This document shows, piece by piece, positions 34,168 to 42,267 of a DNA stretch of 58,922 nucleotides. A program made the position numbers and the translations under genes. The stretch is from the NCBI GenBank assembly GCA_002424635.1, contig DIKT01000051.1, positions 8,097-67,018 on the forward strand, read 5' to 3'. The notes under the pieces are model-generated. The model saw nothing but the letters and a program-made list of their open reading frames with translations. It did not search any database and was not told where the DNA came from. How positions within the stretch are numbered: position 1 is the first letter of the stretch; every line of letters starts with the position of its first letter. Source of the stretch: Desulfobulbaceae bacterium UBA5611 (GTDB lineage: Bacteria; Desulfobacterota; Desulfobulbia; Desulfobulbales; Desulfocapsaceae).

Positions 34168-35536
34168 AAACCGTAATATTGCGATTCTATTGGTTGATGA
34201 CGAAGTCATAAACCTCCACAATGTTGGTCATTTTCTGGAGCAACAAGATTTTCAGGTAACAACTGCGGAAAACGGCAAGGAGGCAAACAGCCTGCTGCAT
34301 CAGTCCCATTTTGATCTGGTGATAACGGATTTAAAAATGGGCGATATTGATGGCGTTCAGGTGATGAATACTGCCAAGGAGCTCCATCCGGAGATTGAGG
34401 TTATCATTGTCACCGGCTATGCGACCGTCAACTCCGCTGTCGATGTTATGGCCCAGGGAGCATTCTACTATCTCCCCAAACCGATCAAGCTCAAAGAACT
34501 TCACGCCCTAGTCCTTCGAGCCACTGAGAAAACAATGCTGCGGCGGGAGATCAGCCGTCTTAAACGACGTATCAAAGCCCAGCAGGGAACCACCCAGTTT
34601 ATAGGCCAGAACCCGGCTATATTAGCACTCAAGGACTCCATTGTCCGTTTTGCCCAACTGGACTGCAATATCTTGATCACCGGCGAAACCGGAACCGGCA
34701 AGGAGCTGGTGGCCAGGACCATTTATGAACTGAGCCCCAGGGGTGATAAACGCTTCCTCCCTATCAACTGCGGGGCCATGACAGAAGAGCTGATGGTCAA
34801 CGAACTGTTCGGCCATGAAAAAGATGCCTACACCGATGCCGGTGCACTGCGCAACGGGCTTCTCGAATCTGCCAATGGCGGGGTCGTCCTTTTTGACGAA
34901 ATAGGCGAAATGCCGCTGACCATGCAGGTAAAATTATTACGGGTGCTGCAGGAGAGAAAAATTATCAGGGTCGGCGGAACCAAAGAAATCCCCATAGATA
35001 TCCGGGTGCTGGCTGCAACCAACAGGGATCTTAAGGAAGAAGTGCAAAAGGGGAGCTTTCGTCAGGACCTCTATTACCGGCTCAATGTGGTAAATCTTCA
35101 TATCCCGCCGCTCCGGGACAGAAAGGACGATATCCCCCTTCTGGTGAACTATTTTCTGGCCAAACACCCCCTCAGTGGCAGGAGCATAAGTGTCTCCCGA
35201 GAGGCACTCCGTCGGCTCCAGGAGTACGATTATCCAGGCAACGCCAGGGAACTTGAAAATATCATTGAACGCTCCCTGGCCCTTTGTGACTCTTCAGAGA
35301 TAAAGCCATACCATCTCCCATCGGAGCTCACCCACAGCCCACAATTTCAGCCGCCAAATCTCGAGATAATCAACTCCAGCAAGAGCCTGGGCGAAAACGA
35401 ACGAGAATATATTCTGTCTGTCCTAAAAAGCGTTGACGGCAACAAGACCAAGGCTGCCAAGATCATCGGTATTGACAGGGTTTCCCTGTGGCGAAAGTTG
35501 AAAAAATATGAGAATAACGGCATTGAGTCAGGATAA
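34154..35536 (+). CDS. NtrC-family response regulator with variant GAFTGA loop
   Basis: The 460-residue protein has a receiver domain (about 7-120, Asp57 in VITDLKM), a sigma-54 interaction AAA+ domain with Walker A GETGTGKE and Walker B VVLFDEIGEMPL, and a C-terminal Fis-type helix-turn-helix (NKTKAAKIIGIDRVSLWRKL). The sigma-54-contacting loop, normally GAFTGA, reads DAYTDA at residues 222-227. The R-finger region and YPGNARELENIIERSL are normal. The receiver is strikingly similar to that inside the Lon-like protein (shared VITDLKM, VTGYATV and a KP.xL.EL pattern), so both may take phosphate from the same kinase. It is the likely binder of the TTGCA palindromes. Confidence 0.9.
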   Translation: MTMPENRNIAILLVDDEVINLHNVGHFLEQQDFQVTTAENGKEANSLLHQSHFDLVITDLKMGDIDGVQVMNTAKELHPEIEVIIVTGYATVNSAVDVMAQGAFYYLPKPIKLKELHALVLRATEKTMLRREISRLKRRIKAQQGTTQFIGQNPAILALKDSIVRFAQLDCNILITGETGTGKELVARTIYELSPRGDKRFLPINCGAMTEELMVNELFGHEKDAYTDAGALRNGLLESANGGVVLFDEIGEMPLTMQVKLLRVLQERKIIRVGGTKEIPIDIRVLAATNRDLKEEVQKGSFRQDLYYRLNVVNLHIPPLRDRKDDIPLLVNYFLAKHPLSGRSISVSREALRRLQEYDYPGNARELENIIERSLALCDSSEIKPYHLPSELTHSPQFQPPNLEIINSSKSLGENEREYILSVLKSVDGNKTKAAKIIGIDRVSLWRKLKKYENNGIESG

Positions 35537-35847
35537 ATTCTTCCTCCCCTCTGCGCTTGTCCGGCAGACTCGGAGCAACTGACAAAGAGTTCTCAGAACT
35601 CCACATAACATGTTGTATATGTATTTTTGGTGAATGGATTGTTTTTCGCAAAATCCATCCTAACTCCACGGGAGAAAGCAATGCTCTATTTTTTATTTTA
35701 TCTCAGCCTAACCACAGATTCTGCGGAAGAGGCGGAAGATACTGATTTCATTATATCAAAGACTCCTAACTCTAGCATAGTTGTCCAGTTCACATTTTGT
35801 ATTGTGTGAGCTCAGTCTTGCATGGGCTGAAACTTCAAACTCCAGTT
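35537..35847. other. Intergenic region between convergent genes
   Basis: About 310 bp after the response-regulator gene contain no convincing gene. A 7-bp inverted repeat (TGAAACT / AGTTTCA, 35828-35850) overlaps the end of the HDOD-GGDEF gene but has no T-run. Confidence 0.4.
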
Positions 35848-37398
35848 TCAAATATTAAACCATTTCTTCTTTGGCATATGAATCGTCACCCGATTTCTTC
35901 CTCCTTTTTTGGCGCCATACAGAGCCAGATCTGCCTGTTTAATAAAATCATTTTTCTGGAAATTATCCCTTGTGGCAGGGTAAGCACTGGCAAGACCAAA
36001 ACTGGCTGTAACATGATATTCATTGTTTAGATCAGTAAAGGTGGCTGTCTCAATGGCTATCCGTAGTTTTTCGGCCACCAGCAAGGCTTCATCTTCTGCT
36101 GTTTCCGGAAGAATAATGCCAAATTCTTCACCGCCATAACGGGCTAAGGTGTCATATTTGCGCAGATTTTCTGTGATAATTGTACAGAAATTTTTTAAGA
36201 CGAAATCTCCTGCCTGATGGCCGTAGGTGTCATTGAAATTTTTAAAATGATCAATGTCAACGAGCAGCAGGGCAATATTGGTTTGATGACGGATCGAACG
36301 ATTGATCTCCTGGTCCAGGGTGTTCTGAAAATAACGATGATTATAAACTTCCGTTAAGCCATCGATATTAGCTAAATTATCCAGAATCCTATTTTTTTCC
36401 TGCAGTTCCTGACTCAATTTTTCCAGTTTTATTGTGGCCCGTACCAGTTGCTGATTGATCTGGTCGTAGTTGAGGTTTATCAAACTGAGTTTAATATTCG
36501 CTTCTTGCAGGATTTCCTGTATCGATTTGGTATTTTGAATATTCAGACCAAAATAGGCTGCGGCCTGATCTACTTGGTGATGTAAGATTGACAGAATATT
36601 GTTGATATCATCATTATTAAGACCAAGTAGCTTTTTTGCTTCTTTCTGGAACAGTTTGTGGCTTTCATCCGGTTTGTGTGAGTAGATAATATTAACAAGA
36701 AATTCAGAGAGATATACCGCATTAATTGTTGCCCGGATCTTTTTATTCTGGCCAGTATAGTGCGAAGGGTCATGATGGAACAAAATGGGTAGCAGTAATA
36801 TCTCCGGAAAACCCCAGCTTTTGGCTACTTCATAGCCAATCAAGCAGTGGTCAGCTCCCAGTAGTTTTTGTTCAATTTCTGCAAGCTGCTCTTGTCCCTC
36901 ACTCAGCTGGCTGAGCACTTTATTATATTCGGCAGGACAGGTTTTAGCGAAGATCAATTCGCCCAGATTTTGCAGCAGTCCTGAAATAAAAATTTCTTCT
37001 GTATCGGCCCCCTCTACTTTATCGAGGATCAGTTTGGCCGCAACAGCCGAGGCCAGGGATCTCTCCCAGAATTTTTGAAAATCGAACTGGTCTCTTTTAT
37101 TGCCGCCCTTGATGGAAAGAAACGAAAAAGACAGGACTAGAGAGCGGACCGCATTGATACCGAGAATCGACACCGCTTGCTTGATGGAGCCGATCTGCTG
37201 GGGGAAACTGTAAAAAGCCGAATTTGATACTTTGAGAATTCTGGCCGACAAGGCAATATCTTTTGATACCAGATCGGCAATATCTGATAATGTTGTGTCT
37301 TCCCGTGAGGTTAAAGAAATAAGCGCTGAGGCAACAGTTGGCAGCGTGGGCAGTTCAGTGGAGCTGAGTACTACTTTTAGAATATCTGTGGATTGCAT
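35848..37398 (-). CDS. HDOD-GGDEF diguanylate cyclase
   Basis: The 516-residue protein combines an HDOD domain (about residues 12-215; LPTLPTVASAL, LSARILKVSNSAFY), a linker with a coiled coil near 310-340, and a GGDEF domain (about 345-505). The active site reads GGEEF at 422-426, with the metal- and GTP-binding DIDHFKNFND and YGHQAGD. An I-site RxxD (RKYD, 413-416) lies five residues upstream, implying product inhibition. It is expected to make cyclic di-GMP in the cytoplasm, with HDOD as regulatory input. A PilZ-domain protein 9 kb away is a potential reader. No ribosome site is obvious. Confidence 0.88.
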   Translation of the reverse strand: MQSTDILKVVLSSTELPTLPTVASALISLTSREDTTLSDIADLVSKDIALSARILKVSNSAFYSFPQQIGSIKQAVSILGINAVRSLVLSFSFLSIKGGNKRDQFDFQKFWERSLASAVAAKLILDKVEGADTEEIFISGLLQNLGELIFAKTCPAEYNKVLSQLSEGQEQLAEIEQKLLGADHCLIGYEVAKSWGFPEILLLPILFHHDPSHYTGQNKKIRATINAVYLSEFLVNIIYSHKPDESHKLFQKEAKKLLGLNNDDINNILSILHHQVDQAAAYFGLNIQNTKSIQEILQEANIKLSLINLNYDQINQQLVRATIKLEKLSQELQEKNRILDNLANIDGLTEVYNHRYFQNTLDQEINRSIRHQTNIALLLVDIDHFKNFNDTYGHQAGDFVLKNFCTIITENLRKYDTLARYGGEEFGIILPETAEDEALLVAEKLRIAIETATFTDLNNEYHVTASFGLASAYPATRDNFQKNDFIKQADLALYGAKKGGRNRVTIHMPKKKWFNI

Positions 37399-37497
37399 GA
37401 GGGGATTTTCTTTTAAATAAAAATATTTATTCGTTATCGAAGGCTTCTTAAAGTCATTTGTTCACTATCTTCCTTACCATAAAAGGCGACAATAAGC

Positions 37498-38547
37498 TTA
37501 TATACCGTCTCCAGATTCCGGGTAAGTACAGATTTGCCCACAATAATTTTTAAAAACCAAATTTTCCCCTCTTGAAAGAATATAATCCGGCGTTAACGGA
37601 ATCTTCCCTTTGCCGCCCGGGCCATCGAGGGCAAAGGTTGGTACTGCCAGACCGGAAATATGACCGATCAGGCTGCGCATTATGTTAATCCCTGTCGCGG
37701 TCGATGTCCGGAAGTGATTGGTGCCGTAAGTAAGGTCGGCCTGAAACAAATAGTAGGGTTTGACCCGTATTTCCAGCAACTTCAAGAGCAGCTCCCGCAT
37801 GATTTCCGGTGTGTCGTTGACGCCTTTAAGCAGAACGGTCTGGCATCCCAAGGGAATGCCACCATCGGCCAGCAAGTTACAGGCAGCACTTGACTCCGGG
37901 GTTATTTCCGCCGGATGGTTAAAATGGGTATTGATATAGAGCGGGTGATATTTCTTTAAAATCGTGATCAGTTCGGGCGTAATGCGCATGGGCAAGACGC
38001 AGGGCACTCTGGTGCCGATACGGATCACCTTTAGGGAAGGAATCTGACGAAGCTCATGCAGAATAAAACCGATCTGGTGGTCCGGCAGCAGCAGGGGGTC
38101 ACCACCGGACAAAAGAACTTCCCGAACTTGAGGATGTTGACGGATATACTTAAGTCCAGCCTGAATGGTCTCTGGACTGATATGCATCTTCCTGGTGCCA
38201 ACTTTCCGTTTTCTGGTGCAGAAACGACAGTACATGGCGCACTGATTGGAGATCAGAAAAAGGACACGATCAGGATATTTGTGGACCAGATTAGGGACCG
38301 GGCTCAGCTCTTCTTCCCCCAGGGGATCTGCCATACAGACGGGATCAAACAATTCAACGACATCGGGTACGGCCTGTTTCCACAGGGGATCACCAACTTT
38401 CTTAATTAATTGCAGGTAATAGGGATTGATCCGCATGGGAAAGGCTGCGGCGACCTTGGCAAGTGAGGTTACATCAATTGCAAAATGCTCATTCAGGGCA
38501 GCAGGGCTGGTTACTGATGCATCTAATATGTCGATCCATTTTTTCAT
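37498..38547 (-). CDS. KamA-family radical SAM aminomutase (EpmB or lysine 2,3-aminomutase type)
   Basis: The 349-residue enzyme has the radical SAM cluster CxxxCxxC at Cys103, Cys107 and Cys110 (CAMYCRFCTRKR), then VLLSGGDPLLL and NTHFNHPAEIT. The PLP-binding lysine region is GPGGKGKIPL. The family includes lysine 2,3-aminomutase, glutamate 2,3-aminomutase and EpmB, which isomerises lysine for elongation factor P modification. The length is close to EpmB and shorter than clostridial lysine 2,3-aminomutase. Neither EpmA, EF-P nor an AblB acetyltransferase is in the window, so the substrate stays open. Confidence 0.82.
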   Translation of the reverse strand: MKKWIDILDASVTSPAALNEHFAIDVTSLAKVAAAFPMRINPYYLQLIKKVGDPLWKQAVPDVVELFDPVCMADPLGEEELSPVPNLVHKYPDRVLFLISNQCAMYCRFCTRKRKVGTRKMHISPETIQAGLKYIRQHPQVREVLLSGGDPLLLPDHQIGFILHELRQIPSLKVIRIGTRVPCVLPMRITPELITILKKYHPLYINTHFNHPAEITPESSAACNLLADGGIPLGCQTVLLKGVNDTPEIMRELLLKLLEIRVKPYYLFQADLTYGTNHFRTSTATGINIMRSLIGHISGLAVPTFALDGPGGKGKIPLTPDYILSRGENLVFKNYCGQICTYPESGDGI

Positions 38548-38628
38548 AACTTGACATTATGGAGTATCATTCCGGAAATGTCAATTTACGAAAAGGTATA
38601 TAGTCAAATATCCTAAGGACAGCTCTCA

Positions 38629-38666
38629 ACCTACAGCCTGGAAACGATTGTCTCCAGACTGTAGGT
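38629..38666 (-). terminator. Hairpin after the signalling operon
   Basis: On the minus strand a 14-bp stem (38629-38642 with 38653-38666, one G-U pair) with a 10-nt loop lies 22 bp after the stop codon of the last receiver gene. No T-run follows, so it may terminate poorly or protect the 3' end. Confidence 0.45.
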
Positions 38667-38688
38667 CCTGGCGGTCAAATGGTTCAGC

Positions 38689-39117
38689 CTACCATCCCTT
38701 ACCGCCAATAATGTCTTTTATCTTGCCGGCTGTTTCTTCCTGCACCAGCATCATTTTTTTGGTGCTGGCATTCTTGATTTTTTCGGTCAGGATTTCAATG
38801 TCAGTTGGTTTCTCCAGAAGATCCAAGGCCCCAAGCTTCATCGCCTCCACCCCTTTTTCCACGGTGGCATGGCCGGTCAGCAGAATAACCTGCAGGTTGG
38901 GGTTTTTTGCTCTTATCAGCTTTAGAGCTTCAATACCGTCCATATCAGGCATTTGCAGGTCCAGAACAATAGCATCAAAAGATTCGATATCAATATTGGT
39001 CAGTACATCCTTGGCGCTGGTACTGGTTGATACAGTCATGCCTCTGGTACGCATCCGTTCAGCAAGGGTCTCTACAAAATCTTTTTCATCATCGACAAGT
39101 AATATTTTTTCAGCCAT
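38689..39117 (-). CDS. Stand-alone receiver protein
   Basis: The 142-residue protein is a single receiver domain (KILLVDDEKDF, phospho-acceptor Asp53 in VLDLQMP, LLTGHAT, Lys in LEKPTDIE) with a short basic tail and no output domain. Such proteins act as phosphate shuttles or by protein contact. Its sequence is close to the receiver in the cytidylate-kinase-like fusion upstream (both with a ...TLxER and HxxKPxDIE-type pattern). GGAAGGAG precedes the ATG. It is the last gene of the SulP-linked signalling cluster. Confidence 0.88.
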   Translation of the reverse strand: MAEKILLVDDEKDFVETLAERMRTRGMTVSTSTSAKDVLTNIDIESFDAIVLDLQMPDMDGIEALKLIRAKNPNLQVILLTGHATVEKGVEAMKLGALDLLEKPTDIEILTEKIKNASTKKMMLVQEETAGKIKDIIGGKGW

Positions 39118-39280
39118 TGTCTTACTCCTTCCAAATATGATGTAATGTCCCGGCAGATAATCCGTCGAGGTTTATTGTATTCCTGCCCAAGACAGCAGGG
39201 TGTAAATCCTTTCCACCAATAAGATTCTCATCAAACCGTCAAATAGATATGCCTGTTATCTGTGTGGCATCTTAAAACTT

Positions 39281-39943
39281 TTAGGCCACTAAAGATGCAG
39301 GCAGATGCAGGATAAGCTCACCTGCCTCATCGTTGATTTCCAGCTCAGCCTTCAATAGCATTAAAAGTGCTGCTGTCTGTTCACTTGGAAAAGTGACTGA
39401 TTTCTCACCAATAGTGCCGGCATATGCAAATTTTATCATTACTCCATTGTGCACACTTTTGGCAATAATGGATACTGTTTTTTTGATTCCGACCTGATCC
39501 ATGGTCTTGTCCAGGCAGAGCCAGATAAGGTTTTGCAGCAGAAAAGGCGCCGAGGTAATATGCACCGGGCTGACAGCGGGTTGTTGGCTTAGATGTACTC
39601 CCCGGTTAGCGGCAAATCTGAGGGATAGTTTGATGACCACTTCGATCAAGTCATGAAGTGTAATTGTCTGGATCTGCTCGTCAACGCTATGGGCGAACAG
39701 GTTCATATTTTTTACAATAAGATCTGCCCGTTTTACTTGTTCTGCAATTTTGGTGGAGATAGTTTTTAGTCGTTCAGGCGCTATCGGAACACCTTTTTCA
39801 GCCATTATCGTAAAATCATTAAGCAGGCCAGCATTTTCGTTAATAATGGCTAAAATATTTTTTATTTCATGGGAAATAGATGCCGACATCTTCCCAAAAA
39901 AAATTAATCCTTCCTTGCCTACTATTTCCCATTCTGCATGCAT
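39281..39943 (-). CDS. Histidine-kinase-like protein without a recognisable ATPase domain
   Basis: The 220-residue protein has a HisKA-like dimerisation helix with His25 in SISHEIKNILAIINENAGLL. The C-terminal half keeps the length of an ATPase domain but lacks a recognisable N-box, DxGxG or GxGLGL. It resembles a degenerate kinase, or a histidine phosphotransferase such as Spo0B. No membrane segment is visible. I start it at the ATG at 39943 (GGGTGA upstream); a TTG eight codons earlier is possible. It lies between two stand-alone receivers, a natural position for a relay intermediate. Confidence 0.7.
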   Translation of the reverse strand: MHAEWEIVGKEGLIFFGKMSASISHEIKNILAIINENAGLLNDFTIMAEKGVPIAPERLKTISTKIAEQVKRADLIVKNMNLFAHSVDEQIQTITLHDLIEVVIKLSLRFAANRGVHLSQQPAVSPVHITSAPFLLQNLIWLCLDKTMDQVGIKKTVSIIAKSVHNGVMIKFAYAGTIGEKSVTFPSEQTAALLMLLKAELEINDEAGELILHLPASLVA

Positions 39944-39978
39944 GATGTCACCCGTTTGGCACTGCAATTTATCTACTG

Positions 39979-40371
39979 TTACTGCTCAATAGGTCCTGAT
40001 GCTCCCAAGGCCTGCCGGGCCAGACTTTCATGAATTTTAGTAATAAGGTCATCAATATTAACCGGTTTGACTAGGTAGGCATCAGCACCCTCTTCCGATG
40101 AGGCACTAAAAAAATCCTCAGCTGATCCATGACCGGTCATGAAGATATATCGCATGTTCGGTTGGATTGTCTGTATTTGTTTTCTTAACTCCAGGCCGCT
40201 TAGCTTCGGCATTTTAATGTCTAAAACCGCAAGATCATAATTTGTTTCCGCTAATTTTGCCAGTGCATCTTTACCACTGGTAGCCCAGTCCGCATCAATG
40301 CCTCGTATTGATAAACGTTCAGCAAGAGTCGAAACCAACTCATATTCATCGTCGACCAGTAAAATTTTCAT
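39979..40371 (-). CDS. Stand-alone receiver protein
   Basis: The 130-residue single receiver domain has MKILLVDDEYELV, phospho-acceptor Asp51 in LAVLDIKMP, FMTGHGS and Lys in LVKPVNI. It has no output domain. Its ATG overlaps the stop of the kinase gene upstream (ATGA), which makes it the likely first phospho-acceptor of that kinase. The next gene follows 35 bp later. Confidence 0.88.
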   Translation of the reverse strand: MKILLVDDEYELVSTLAERLSIRGIDADWATSGKDALAKLAETNYDLAVLDIKMPKLSGLELRKQIQTIQPNMRYIFMTGHGSAEDFFSASSEEGADAYLVKPVNIDDLITKIHESLARQALGASGPIEQ

Positions 40372-42107
40372 TTATTCTTTCCTTTGGTGGCTCTTGTATT
40401 TTTTAATGGTAAGAGAATGGTGAACTCAGAACCCACTCCAAATTTACTCACCACATTAAGTTTGCCGTTTAATTCCTGGATCAGGCCATAGGTAATGGAT
40501 AAGCCCAGTCCGGTACCTCCCGTTTTTGTCTTTGTAGAAAAAAACGGTTCAAAAATACGTTTTAAATCAGCCTCCGGTATGCCGCTGCCATCATCTTTGA
40601 CGCTGACTGAAACGAAACCTTCTTCTAATAAACGTATTTTGATATCCAGATGGCCATTGTCCTGCATGGCAGCAAAGGCGTTATTGACAAGGTTCAGCAG
40701 AATCTGCTGCAATTTCCCCCGATCGGTTTCAAACTGCGGGATATTCTCTTCAATATCCAGGTTAACCGCGATACTTCTGTATTCCGCTTCCTTGATTAAA
40801 AATCCCAAAACGTCTTCAATAACACTCCTGATATCCACCATTTGTATACTGACATCGAGATGGCGGGCAAAACCCAGCAATCGTTTAGTAATAATTGCGC
40901 AGCGTTCTACCGAGGCAAGAACCGAATCGATCAGGCCAATGATTTTAAGATCATGTTTATATTCCTCTTTATATGAAAAGATATCTTTTATCAGACCAGC
41001 TTTTTCGTTGATAATGGCCAAGGGATTATTGATCTCATGAGCCACGCCCGCCGCCAGACGGCCGATGGATGCCAGTTTGCTGGATTGTTCTACTTCATGC
41101 AGGGTTTGGACTCTTTTCAGGTCCGCTAAAAAGACCTGATTGACCAAATGAGTCGCTACCCGATAAATTACTGCTAAAATTACCAGAATGGCGAGGACAA
41201 TAAAAAAAATAATTATTTCCTGGGAAGAACGCCAAGGCCGCATGAGTTCGCTCTTTTTTTCAATGAGCATGAAAATGAATGATGTTTCAGGAATATAGGC
41301 ATAACCTATAATTTTCCGGTCATTATTATCTTGCATCTCCAGCACCTCAGTGCGCTCAGAGTATGCAGGAACAGGAAGGGTGAGCTTCTCCGTGATCTTG
41401 CCATGCGATCTGGACGGTGTTTGGATGATACCTTGTTTATTGAGGAGAAAAGCATCTTCAGTGCCACTGAGATTGAGATTGGAGATAATTTCGTTGAAGC
41501 GTTTTGTCTCCAGGGTTGCTCGTAAGACGTAAGTCAAGCCGTTGGGCAGTGTATGTTTAACCGCAATGATCAGATGTGGAACTTCACGAAAACCAAGGTA
41601 GACATCGCTTATATAATAATTGCGGACTGACACCTCTTTGAACCACTCTTCGGATGAATAATTAACGTCTTGCAGGTTATATGGCCCGACATATTGTAGT
41701 TGTCTTCCGGTTGCGTCAATAATACCGAGATCGGTAAAGCCGCCGATAGAATCTTTCAGACTTTGGAGAATGTTGGTCAACTGGCTGTTGTCATTTATTT
41801 GGTCAAAGCTGTTACTGCGCACAATAAAGTCCAGAGCCGCTTGCCGTTCTTCGAAAAAAAACGAGATTGTTCTTTTGGCATTGGAGGCCAGACGAATGGT
41901 CCGCAGGTGGATTTCCCTTTCGGTATCATGTTTGGTTACCAGAAAAGTGAAGATGGCCAGACAGATCAGAGGTGTTAAGGCGACACAAAGGAGAATGATT
42001 ATTCTGCTTCTCCATAATTGCCTGAAATTAAATAAGCTTTTAAACGGCCCGGATTCAGCTGCTGAATAGTTCAGGAATTCTGGTTTGAGTGCTTTGAAGA
42101 GAGACAT
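40368..42107 (-). CDS. dCACHE sensor histidine kinase
   Basis: The 579-residue kinase has two membrane helices (about 35-57 and 297-318). They flank a periplasmic sensor of about 240 residues whose pattern (FTDLGIIDATGRQLQYVGPYNL, YYISDVYLGFREVPHLIIAVKH, DAFLLNKQGIIQTPSR) fits a double-CACHE small-molecule sensor. HisKA follows with His357 in GVAHEINNPLAIINEKAGLI. The ATPase has NLVNNAFAAM, DDGSGI and GGTGLGLS. It should phosphorylate the overlapping stand-alone receiver. The ligand is unknown; proximity to SulP suggests an anion or a substrate related to sulfur metabolism, which is inference only. Confidence 0.9.
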   Translation of the reverse strand: MSLFKALKPEFLNYSAAESGPFKSLFNFRQLWRSRIIILLCVALTPLICLAIFTFLVTKHDTEREIHLRTIRLASNAKRTISFFFEERQAALDFIVRSNSFDQINDNSQLTNILQSLKDSIGGFTDLGIIDATGRQLQYVGPYNLQDVNYSSEEWFKEVSVRNYYISDVYLGFREVPHLIIAVKHTLPNGLTYVLRATLETKRFNEIISNLNLSGTEDAFLLNKQGIIQTPSRSHGKITEKLTLPVPAYSERTEVLEMQDNNDRKIIGYAYIPETSFIFMLIEKKSELMRPWRSSQEIIIFFIVLAILVILAVIYRVATHLVNQVFLADLKRVQTLHEVEQSSKLASIGRLAAGVAHEINNPLAIINEKAGLIKDIFSYKEEYKHDLKIIGLIDSVLASVERCAIITKRLLGFARHLDVSIQMVDIRSVIEDVLGFLIKEAEYRSIAVNLDIEENIPQFETDRGKLQQILLNLVNNAFAAMQDNGHLDIKIRLLEEGFVSVSVKDDGSGIPEADLKRIFEPFFSTKTKTGGTGLGLSITYGLIQELNGKLNVVSKFGVGSEFTILLPLKNTRATKGKNK

Positions 42108-42159
42108 TTCTAATAAAACCGAAGGAAATAGATTATATGCTTAAATTAATAATACGAGT

Positions 42160-42189
42160 TACTTGCTTCATGTTGCAATGAAGCAAGTA
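42160..42189. repeat. Perfect 12-bp hairpin upstream of the dCACHE kinase gene
   Basis: TACTTGCTTCAT and ATGAAGCAAGTA form a perfect inverted repeat around a 6-nt GTTGCA loop. It is about 55 bp upstream of the kinase start and about 80 bp after the cytidylate-kinase-like gene. No T-run follows on either strand, so an operator or RNA-processing site is as likely as a terminator. Confidence 0.6.
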
Positions 42190-42267
42190 CAGTAATGAGC
42201 ATGACTAATAAAATCAGTTTAATTGTGTCTGTGCTTCGTCCTGTTTGGTTTATAGTTAATTAAGCGC

